Notes under the pieces: generated by a model
Seen by the model: the letters and a program-made list of their open reading frames with translations, nothing else
Told to the model about the DNA's origin: nothing
Database searches by the model: none
Origin: Lachnoclostridium phytofermentans
Lineage (GTDB): Bacteria > Bacillota > Clostridia > Lachnospirales > Lachnospiraceae
Length of the DNA stretch: 10,082 nt
Assembly: GCA_003526525.1 (NCBI GenBank)
Contig: DPVV01000397.1
Span: forward strand, 1 to 10,082
Direction of reading: 5' to 3'
Program-made: the position numbers and the translations under genes
In this document: positions 4,484 to 10,082 of the stretch, piece after piece
Numbering within the stretch: the stretch's first letter is position 1
How the letters are laid out: every line of letters begins with the position of its first letter

Positions 4484-6448
4484 ATGAATACAAGACAGAC
4501 GTTAGAATTTCAGAAAATATTAGAAATGTTATGCGAATATGCAGTATCGGAAGAAGCAAAGAAGAATCTGATTAAGATGGAACCTAGTCTTAGAGAGGTA
4601 GAAGTTATAAATCGAACCAAAGAGACAACAGAAGCAAGGATGATATATGATGTACAAGGAAATCCTCCGATGTCAGAACGAAAAGAAATAGAGATGATAC
4701 TATCGCTTGCCAAAAAAGGCGGGATGTTGTCACCAGAACAACTAACCTTAGTATCACAGTTTATTGCTGCTAGTAGACGATTAAAAAGTTATCTAACCAA
4801 GGCACAATGTCTTAAAGTAGATTTGGCTTTTTATGCGGATTCTTTCACATCACTAGAGGATTTACAAGGAATCCTTGATGGTGCTATCAGAAATAATCAG
4901 ATCGATAGCTCAGCATCCAAAGAGTTAAAAGACATTAGGCGAAAGATGGAATCCGTAAGTGGAGCAATGAAATCAAAACTGGAGGCGCTACTAAGGAGTA
5001 GAAAAGAGTGCTTTAGTGAAGGGTTTGTGTCGTTAAGAAATGGGCATTTTGTACTTCCGGTAAAAAAAGAGTATAAGCATCAGATTTCAGGAACCGTCCA
5101 TGATGTATCCTCCAGTGGTGCAACCTACTTTATTGAACCAGTGATTGCGGTTCGTTATAGTGAGGAACTATCCGCCCTAAAATCAGCAGAAGCGAAAGAG
5201 GAAGCAGTGATATTATATACGTTAACCTCCCTTGTAATAGAGAGTGAGTTCGAGCTTATGAGAAACTATGAGACAATGGGTATTCTTGACGAAATATTTG
5301 CCAAAGCTAAGCTATCCGCTTTTATGAAGGCGGTTCCAGCAAGCTTGAACACAGATCGAAAGATTAAGATAATCAATGGTAGACATCCGCTTTTAAAAAG
5401 GGAGGATTGTGTTCCTCTTAACTTTGAATTTGCAGATGGTATCCGAGGAGTAATTATAACTGGTCCTAATACAGGTGGAAAAACGGTAGCATTAAAAACC
5501 GTTGGATTATTATCTATGATGGCTCAAAGCGGTCTTCATGTGCCATGTGATGAAGCTGATTTATGTATGAACGATGCGATTCTTTGTGATATTGGAGATG
5601 GTCAGAGTATCACAGAGAACCTATCAACATTCTCAGCCCATATTACGAATATCATTTCGATATTAAAAGAAGTAACAAAAGATAGTTTGGTACTTCTAGA
5701 TGAGTTAGGCTCTGGAACTGACCCAGCAGAGGGAATGGGGATCGCAATTTCAATACTGGAAGAGCTTAAAAAGAAACAGTGTTTATTCCTTGCTACCACA
5801 CATTATCCTCAAGTAAAAGAATATGCAGCACAGTCAGAGGGTATCATGAATGCGAAAATGGCATTTGATAGAGAAAGCTTAAAACCACTTTATCGTTTAG
5901 AAGTTGGAGAGGCAGGGGAGAGTTGTGCATTGTATATTGCAAAAAGATTAGGCTTACCAAAGCATATGCTTTTGATTGCCCATCAAAATGCCTATGGTAC
6001 GTTGGAAAAGGAAAGACTTAGACAAAATAATGAAAGTGGGTTTCTTTTCGAGAATAGCCAGATAAACGAAGGGAAAGAAAACACAGAAAACAAAGAGAAC
6101 AAAGAGAACACAGCGATAAAACCCCGTATCGAAAAGAAAATTGAGAGTAGAAATAAAGAGATTCCCAAAAAGGCTACAAGTTTTCATCTTGGAGATAGTG
6201 TAATTGTGTATCCAGAGAAAAAGATAGGTATCGTGTATCAAATATGTAATGAAAAGGGCGATGTCGGGATTCAGATTGCAAAAAAGAAAAAGCTTATTAA
6301 TTATAAACGCATTAAGCTTCATGTAGCAGCAACACAGATGTATCCGGATGATTATGATTTTTCGATTGTATTTGATACCGTGGCAAACCGAAAAGCTAGA
6401 CACAAGTTGGAGAAAGGTCATCAGGAAGGTGTGGTGATAAGATACTAA
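4484..6448 (+). CDS. MutS2-like DNA-binding ATPase lacking the Smr domain
   Basis: I place the start at ATG 4484, where AGGAG (4473-4476 with flanking A) lies 7 nt upstream and the protein begins NTRQTLEFQKILEML, as in MutS2; the frame extends upstream to TTG 4418 without a binding site. The 654-residue product has the MutS2 order: helical core (~1-300), Walker A GPNTGGKT (327-334), STFSAHI signature (381-387), Walker B LVLLDE (402-407) then GSGTDPAEG, the TTHYPQVKEY switch (438-447), and GESCALYIAKRLGLP (478-492). A lysine/glutamate/asparagine linker (~525-565) precedes a small beta domain (~567-612). Normal MutS2 (~780 residues) then carries an Smr endonuclease domain; here the chain ends after YDFSIVFDTVANRKARHK without it. 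By family knowledge MutS2 proteins suppress recombination or split collided ribosomes; this form could bind and hydrolyse ATP but should not nick nucleic acid. I recall similar Smr-less proteins in other Lachnospiraceae. No clear terminator follows. Confidence 0.88.
   Translation: MNTRQTLEFQKILEMLCEYAVSEEAKKNLIKMEPSLREVEVINRTKETTEARMIYDVQGNPPMSERKEIEMILSLAKKGGMLSPEQLTLVSQFIAASRRLKSYLTKAQCLKVDLAFYADSFTSLEDLQGILDGAIRNNQIDSSASKELKDIRRKMESVSGAMKSKLEALLRSRKECFSEGFVSLRNGHFVLPVKKEYKHQISGTVHDVSSSGATYFIEPVIAVRYSEELSALKSAEAKEEAVILYTLTSLVIESEFELMRNYETMGILDEIFAKAKLSAFMKAVPASLNTDRKIKIINGRHPLLKREDCVPLNFEFADGIRGVIITGPNTGGKTVALKTVGLLSMMAQSGLHVPCDEADLCMNDAILCDIGDGQSITENLSTFSAHITNIISILKEVTKDSLVLLDELGSGTDPAEGMGIAISILEELKKKQCLFLATTHYPQVKEYAAQSEGIMNAKMAFDRESLKPLYRLEVGEAGESCALYIAKRLGLPKHMLLIAHQNAYGTLEKERLRQNNESGFLFENSQINEGKENTENKENKENTAIKPRIEKKIESRNKEIPKKATSFHLGDSVIVYPEKKIGIVYQICNEKGDVGIQIAKKKKLINYKRIKLHVAATQMYPDDYDFSIVFDTVANRKARHKLEKGHQEGVVIRY
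6090..6110 (+). repeat. 9-bp tandem repeat inside the mutS2-like gene
   Basis: The unit ACAAAGAGA occurs at 6090-6098 and 6099-6107, followed by a partial ACA. It encodes an ENKENKEN stretch in the flexible linker. Being a multiple of three, gain or loss of a unit would lengthen or shorten the linker without shifting the frame. Confidence 0.7.
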
Positions 6449-6486
6449 AAAGGAAGGTAAAATTTTGATAATCCTTGGAAAGCTTA

Positions 6487-6515
6487 TTGACTATTTGCGC
6501 TACAAATGTTATCAT
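6487..6515 (+). promoter_or_regulatory. xylA promoter
   Basis: TTGACT (6487-6492) is followed after 17 bp by TATCAT (6510-6515). A perfect TATAAT overlaps just downstream (6515-6520) but would need a 22-bp spacer from the same -35. Either gives a leader of about 40-50 nt, with an AAAGGGG ribosome binding site (6556-6562) 6 nt before the ATG. This gives xylA its own start site independent of the mutS2-like gene. Confidence 0.6.
6493..6507. promoter_or_regulatory. Inverted repeat in the xylA promoter spacer, candidate operator
   Basis: ATTTG (6493-6497) and CAAAT (6503-6507) form a perfect inverted repeat around a 5-bp centre, filling the spacer between the -35 and -10 boxes. A regulator bound here would directly interfere with RNA polymerase. 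It only loosely recalls the TTTG/CAAA halves of XylR sites, and I see no convincing catabolite-responsive element. Short AT-rich palindromes also occur by chance. Confidence 0.35.
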
Positions 6516-6568
6516 ATAATTGTAGTTAGTTCAGTGAGTAAACAAATAGGTTTAGAAAGGGGAATCCA

Positions 6569-7885
6569 ATGAAAAATTACTTTCCAAATGTTCCAGAAGT
6601 AAAATACGAAGGCCCAAATTCAACGAATCCATTTGCTTTTAAATATTATGATGCAAATAAAGTTGTAGCGGGTAAAGCAATGAAAGAGCACTGTCGTTTT
6701 GCATTATCTTGGTGGCATACTCTTTGTGCAGGTGGCGCTGATCCATTCGGTGTAACAACGATGGATAGAACCTACGGAAATACCACAGATCCTATGGAAC
6801 TTGCTAAGGCAAAAGTTGATGCTGGTTTCGAATTAATGACCAAATTAGGTATTGAATTCTTCTGTTTCCATGACGCAGATATTGCTCCAGAAGGTGAGAC
6901 TTTTGAAGAATCCAAGAAAAACCTTTTTGAGATCGTTGATTACATCAAAGAGAAGATGGATCAGACAGGTATCAAGTTGTTATGGGGTACTGCAAATAAC
7001 TTTAGTCATCCAAGATTTATGCATGGTGCTTCCACATCTTGTAACGCAGAAGTATTTGCATACGCAGCTGCTAAGATTAAGAATGCATTAGATGCAACAA
7101 TTAAATTAGGTGGTAAAGGTTATGTATTCTGGGGTGGTCGTGAAGGTTATGAAACACTTCTTAATACAGATTTAGGTCTTGAGCTTGATAATATGGCTAG
7201 ACTTATGAAGATGGCTGTAGAATATGGCCGTGCAAATGGTTTTGATGGCGATTTCTATATTGAACCAAAGCCAAAGGAACCAACCAAGCATCAATATGAC
7301 TTTGATACAGCAACCGTACTTGCTTTCCTTCGTAAATATGGTTTAGAAAAAGATTTCAAGATGAACATTGAAGCAAACCATGCTACTCTTGCAGGCCATA
7401 CTTTCGAGCATGAACTTGCAATGGCTAGAGTAAATGGTGCATTTGGTTCCGTAGATGCAAACCAGGGTGATCCAAACCTTGGATGGGATACGGATCAATT
7501 CCCAACTGACGTTCATAGCGCAACTCTTGCAATGCTTGAAGTACTTAAGGCTGGTGGATTCACGAATGGCGGACTTAACTTTGATGCAAAGGTAAGACGT
7601 GGTTCCTTCGAATTTGATGATATTGCTTATGGCTATATTGCAGGAATGGATACTTTCGCTCTTGGTTTAATTAAGGCTTCTGAGATTATCGAAGATGGTA
7701 GAATCGCAAAATTTGTGGATGATCGTTATGCAAGCTATAAGACAGGTATTGGTAAGGCAATTGTGGATGGAACTACATCTCTTGAAGAGTTAGAGCAGTA
7801 TGTATTAACTCATAACGAACCAGTTATGCAGAGTGGTCGTCAGGAAGCTCTTGAAACAATCGTAAATAATATTTTATTTAGATAA
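6569..7885 (+). CDS. xylA: Xylose isomerase
   Basis: Xylose isomerase converts D-xylose to D-xylulose (and acts on glucose less well) in the cytoplasm, the first step of xylose use. The 438-residue chain is a class II (long) enzyme with all active-site residues visible: His101 and Asp104 in [13 protein letters not shown], Glu232 and Lys234 in YIEPKPKEP, Glu268 and His271 in [12 protein letters not shown], Asp296, the D307/D309 pair in [10 protein letters not shown], and Asp339. From memory the whole sequence is nearly identical to the C. phytofermentans enzyme. The start is fixed by AAAGGGG 6 nt upstream. The gene has its own promoter and a strong terminator, so it is monocistronic; xylulokinase and xylose transport genes are not next to it. 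Codons are biased to those of highly expressed genes (GGT, CTT, GAA, AAG), unlike its neighbours. Confidence 0.98.
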   Translation: MKNYFPNVPEVKYEGPNSTNPFAFKYYDANKVVAGKAMKEHCRFALSWWHTLCAGGADPFGVTTMDRTYGNTTDPMELAKAKVDAGFELMTKLGIEFFCFHDADIAPEGETFEESKKNLFEIVDYIKEKMDQTGIKLLWGTANNFSHPRFMHGASTSCNAEVFAYAAAKIKNALDATIKLGGKGYVFWGGREGYETLLNTDLGLELDNMARLMKMAVEYGRANGFDGDFYIEPKPKEPTKHQYDFDTATVLAFLRKYGLEKDFKMNIEANHATLAGHTFEHELAMARVNGAFGSVDANQGDPNLGWDTDQFPTDVHSATLAMLEVLKAGGFTNGGLNFDAKVRRGSFEFDDIAYGYIAGMDTFALGLIKASEIIEDGRIAKFVDDRYASYKTGIGKAIVDGTTSLEELEQYVLTHNEPVMQSGRQEALETIVNNILFR

Positions 7886-7903
7886 TATAAACTTATAATT
7901 AAT

Positions 7904-7950
7904 AGGGCGGTCACATCAATGTTTATTGAGTGATCGCCCTGTGTTTATTT
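7904..7950 (+). terminator. Intrinsic terminator of xylA
   Basis: AGGGCGGTCAC (7904-7914) pairs with GTGATCGCCCT (7930-7940) with one G-U pair. The hairpin continues through a TCAAT/ATTGA inner stem, and a T-rich tail (GTGTTTATTT) follows. It begins 18 nt after the xylA stop and is one of the strongest hairpins in the window. Confidence 0.9.
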
Positions 7951-8232
7951 ATAACTAGAAAAAATTCGCACAAGGTAATTTTTATTGATTAAAATATAGT
8001 AGATGCATTATGTCATACGATTGAATCAAACGAGTTATGCTTGATAAATATATAGAATTTACTATAGGAAGGTGTTGAAATATCTGACTTATTTCATTAT
8101 AATCGTAAGTAACAGAACAGATTTTAAATAGGTTTATATTAGTTACTTGGATGGCATAAAGAAATTTGTTTTGTAGGGAACAAGTGGGAAATGTTAAAGA
8201 TAATAATTAGTTTTCTTTAAACGAATATTTGT

Positions 8233-8275
8233 GCCTGCGTCGTCCTCGGCATAAAACTCAGCTTACTACGCAGGC
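8233..8275. repeat. GC-rich palindromic element, possible small repeat or structured RNA
   Basis: GCCTGCGT (8233-8240) and ACGCAGGC (8268-8275) form a perfect 8-bp stem enclosing 27 nt, which include a near direct repeat CTCGGC/CTCAGC (8245-8250 and 8257-8262). The block is clearly richer in G and C than the surrounding DNA. Neither side has a full U-tract (only TTTC on the plus side), so it is a poor terminator. It resembles a short dispersed intergenic repeat, but only one copy is in the window. Confidence 0.5.
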
Positions 8276-8383
8276 TTTCAAGTATGAAAATAATTTATAA
8301 ATTTTTAAACTCAGCAAGTTTGTGTCTGGGGGTGTACATAAACTTGATAAGCGCATATTATAGCGCATAGATAAGGAAAAAAT

Positions 8384-9277
8384 ATGAGACAGGATATTGA
8401 ATTTAGAAAAGAAAATAACGAAATTATCGTTCAAAAATATAATGGGACATCAAGTCAGATTGAAATCCCAAGTGTTATAGATGGACTACCAGTCACAGAA
8501 ATTGCGGATTATGCTTTTCATAATTGTAGAAGTTTACAAAAGGTAATCATACCCGATAGTATAACAACAATAGGTAACCACGCTTTTTATGATTGCAGAA
8601 AACTAGAAAGCATGGTTGCTTCTGATGCAATTTATAACATTGGTGATGGAGCTTTTAAGAATTGCTACTTATTAAAATCGATCGAAATATATTTAAGAAC
8701 TGGAAAGATTGCAGTAGTACGAAATATCTTATCTGAATTTAGTTCAGAGCTAACAGTTACACTTCACTATGGGCAGAATGCTTATGAGATAGGAAAAACA
8801 TCGAAGATAATTTTTCCAAAGTTTTTATACGACTATGTAGAGAATAACTCTGCAAGAATTATTCGCCAGGAAACCTATGGTTCCGGAGTACATTACCGTG
8901 AGTGTATGACTGATCATGATATTGATTACAAAAAATATGATTCAATCTTTCATGTCGGTATGGCAGTTGATATGTTAGATACAACTTTGTTCATCGCACT
9001 TTATCGAATCATGTACCCGTATCAACTGACGAATACTGTAAAAGAAAATTACGGAAACTTTATTAGAGAACATTTTGAAGTATTGATGAAACTATTAGTT
9101 GAAGATGAGATGCGTAACGAAATCCTTTGCTTAATAAAGGAAAACATCATATCCTTAGAGCAACTGGATTATTTAATGGAATATGCAAGAAGGCAACAAA
9201 AACTAGAACTTGTTAGTTATTTTTTAAGCTATAAACAACGGAATTACCTGAAAAAAAGTATGACCTTTGATTTATAG
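8384..9277 (+). CDS. Cytoplasmic leucine-rich-repeat (LRR_5/BspA-like) protein
   Basis: This 297-residue protein has about three LRR_5 repeats of ~23 residues in its first third: IEIPSVIDGLPVTEIADYAF (26-45), then VIIPDSITTIGNHAF (54-68) and AIYNIGDGAF (82-91), each followed by the [HYK][ND]C cap signature (HNC, YDC, KNC). Unlike surface BspA-type proteins it has no signal peptide or anchor, so it should be cytoplasmic. Residues 105-145 look like a beta-rich continuation, and 185-297 form a helical domain ending in ankyrin-like helices (SLEQLDYLMEYARRQQKLEL). LRRs usually bind protein partners. AAGGA lies 6 nt before the ATG. Its stop is 22 nt before the next gene, so the two are cotranscribed; the likely partner is that DUF2201/VWA-like product or a MoxR-type ATPase beyond the window. 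The fold is well supported; the role is inferred. Confidence 0.82.
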   Translation: MRQDIEFRKENNEIIVQKYNGTSSQIEIPSVIDGLPVTEIADYAFHNCRSLQKVIIPDSITTIGNHAFYDCRKLESMVASDAIYNIGDGAFKNCYLLKSIEIYLRTGKIAVVRNILSEFSSELTVTLHYGQNAYEIGKTSKIIFPKFLYDYVENNSARIIRQETYGSGVHYRECMTDHDIDYKKYDSIFHVGMAVDMLDTTLFIALYRIMYPYQLTNTVKENYGNFIREHFEVLMKLLVEDEMRNEILCLIKENIISLEQLDYLMEYARRQQKLELVSYFLSYKQRNYLKKSMTFDL

Positions 9278-9289
9278 GAAGAAAGAAAT

Positions 9290-9294
9290 GGAGG
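9290..9294 (+). promoter_or_regulatory. Ribosome binding site deciding the DUF2201 gene start
   Basis: GGAGG lies 5 nt before the ATG at 9300. It overlaps an alternative in-frame ATG at 9288, which has only a weaker AGGAAG upstream (from 9277). The better spacing favours 9300. Confidence 0.65.
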
Positions 9295-9299
9295 TTAGA

Positions 9300-10082
9300 A
9301 TGGAGCATGAGGTTAAGCAAAGACTGAGACAGCTTGGAGAGCGAATCTTAAAAAATAGTTCCAATGAGCTGTACTTATCAATGCGATTTTTAGATGTTCC
9401 ACTCAGTGAATTAAATTATGAGCTACGGATGTCCTCTTTTTATATGGGAACGGACGGAAGTACTATTTATTATAATCCAAGATTTGTAATAGAAAAATTC
9501 GCTTATGATAGTGTATATGTAAACCGTTCCTATCTTCACATGTTACTTCATAGTATTTTTCGTCATATGTATTTGAGAGAAGAACGAGACGAAGAAAAAT
9601 GGAATTTAGCATGTGATATCGCAGTGGAATATATTATAGATGGCCTGGATAATAAGGCGACAAAACGACTTGTTTCATCGCGTCGAGAAGAACTTTATGA
9701 ACGTTTATCCAAGGAACTTAAGGTATTCACAGCGGAAGGTATCTATCATTTGCTTCAGATAAATTGGTTAACTGAGCGTGAGATTGTTCAATATAGTACT
9801 GAATTCTTAGTATGTGACCATCAGTTTTGGAACTTTGGTATCTCAAAAAATAAAGTGAAGGATAGTGAGGATTCTAATCAAGAAGAGAAACATGACCCTT
9901 CAAATAAGAATGAGCAAGCAGACAAAGAGAAGAGTTCAAAAGAACAATCAAGAGAGAATCAAACAGGGGAAGAAAAACAAGATAGAGATAAACAAGAAAC
10001 AGAAAAAGGGAACAAGGATAAAGGGAATAATCAAGAGGGAAATAACGAGACTAGGGAAGATAAGACGGGAGAAGAAAATAGT
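9300..10082 (+). CDS. DUF2201/VWA-like putative metallopeptidase-domain protein (N-terminal part)
   Basis: The gene runs off the right edge; 261 codons are visible from ATG 9300. Residues 1-180 match the N-terminal putative metallopeptidase domain of DUF2201 proteins, as I recall it: FYMGTDGSTIYYNPRFV (47-63), the histidine motif LHMLLHSIFRHMY (79-91), and WNLACDIAVEYIID (101-114), the counterpart of the usual W-N-x-A-x-D. The family motif HExxH-x4-H appears as H80-MLL-H84-x4-H89: all three histidines are kept but methionine replaces the catalytic glutamate. From residue ~183 a long lysine/glutamate/glutamine/asparagine-rich, disordered linker begins, which in the family leads to a VWA domain that should lie beyond the window. 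Such proteins commonly accompany MoxR-type AAA+ ATPases. It has no signal peptide. The 22-nt gap after the LRR gene indicates an operon. Function is inferred. Confidence 0.78.
   Translation, partial: MEHEVKQRLRQLGERILKNSSNELYLSMRFLDVPLSELNYELRMSSFYMGTDGSTIYYNPRFVIEKFAYDSVYVNRSYLHMLLHSIFRHMYLREERDEEKWNLACDIAVEYIIDGLDNKATKRLVSSRREELYERLSKELKVFTAEGIYHLLQINWLTEREIVQYSTEFLVCDHQFWNFGISKNKVKDSEDSNQEEKHDPSNKNEQADKEKSSKEQSRENQTGEEKQDRDKQETEKGNKDKGNNQEGNNETREDKTGEENS

Larger units (their letters stand above)
7886..8383. other. Intergenic region between xylA and the LRR gene
   Basis: This 498-nt gap begins with the xylA terminator. About 280 nt of AT-rich sequence without supportable features follow (7951-8230); a TTG-started 17-codon frame near 8074 after AGGAAGG is too short to call. 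An isolated GC-rich palindrome lies at 8233-8275. The last 100 nt lead into the LRR gene, with a direct repeat GCGCATA (8351-8357 and 8363-8369) shortly before its AAGGA binding site. I see no convincing promoter for the LRR gene. Confidence 0.6.

Noticed and set aside
5954..6421. Minus-strand open frame of 155 codons inside the mutS2-like gene
   Set aside because: It is antisense to the linker and C-terminal part of MutS2. The cysteine/phenylalanine-rich stretch is the complement of the lysine/glutamate/asparagine linker codons.
6449..6486. Terminator after the mutS2-like gene (AAGGA ... TCCTT)
   Set aside because: The pairing is short, the loop is large, and no T-run follows, so read-through into xylA cannot be excluded.
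6852..7091. Plus-strand frame of 79 codons within xylA
   Set aside because: It is a shifted reading of a strongly conserved gene, without a ribosome binding site.
1..10082. CRISPR array, insertion sequence, tRNA or rRNA
   Set aside because: I found no regularly spaced repeats, transposase motifs with terminal inverted repeats, or cloverleaf or rRNA-like sequence on either strand.

Overview
The window looks like chromosome from an AT-rich, Gram-positive clostridium of the family Lachnospiraceae, very probably a close relative of Lachnoclostridium (Clostridium) phytofermentans. The main support is the xylose isomerase at 6569-7885, which from memory is almost identical to the well-known C. phytofermentans enzyme; I could not run an alignment. 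Strong AGGAGG-type ribosome binding sites, intrinsic terminators with U-tracts, and clostridial families (alcohol-acetyltransferase-like/DUF6320 pair, cytoplasmic LRR_5 protein, DUF2201 protein) agree with this.

Layout, left to right. (a) 1-953, plus strand: the 3' end of an exopolysaccharide chain-length/tyrosine autokinase gene (Wzz-type end fused to a BY-kinase), closed by an intrinsic terminator at 1007-1039. (b) 954-1364: a gap that may hold a start-less small membrane-protein frame on the minus strand. (c) 1365-1862, plus: a short DedA-family membrane protein, convergent with (d) a minus-strand pair, 3863 to 1919, in which a condensation-domain-like acyltransferase overlaps by 14 nt a zinc-ribbon membrane protein (DUF6320 type). 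The pair has a good promoter whose -35 box lies in the centre of an 8+8 bp inverted repeat, a likely operator. (e) 3864-4483: a 620-nt non-coding stretch with a plus-strand promoter, three successive terminator-like hairpins and possible remnants of a minus-strand gene; the last hairpin is a strong intrinsic terminator just ahead of (f) a MutS2-like ATPase gene (4484-6448) that ends before the usual Smr domain. (g) 6569-7885: xylA with its own promoter and terminator, and codon use typical of high expression. (h) 7886-8383: a gap with the xylA terminator and an isolated GC-rich palindrome. (i) 8384-10082: a leucine-rich-repeat protein followed 22 nt later by the N-terminal part of a DUF2201/VWA-like protein whose putative metallopeptidase motif lacks the catalytic glutamate; it runs off the right edge.

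The genes do not form one pathway. They are separate short transcription units: capsule/EPS assembly, membrane maintenance, a lipid- or ester-type acyltransferase unit, a MutS2-like DNA-repair/recombination or ribosome-rescue ATPase, xylose catabolism, and an LRR/DUF2201 unit. The points most worth checking are the leader/terminator region before the mutS2-like gene, the operator on the acyltransferase promoter, and the LRR-DUF2201 pair with its altered HExxH motif.
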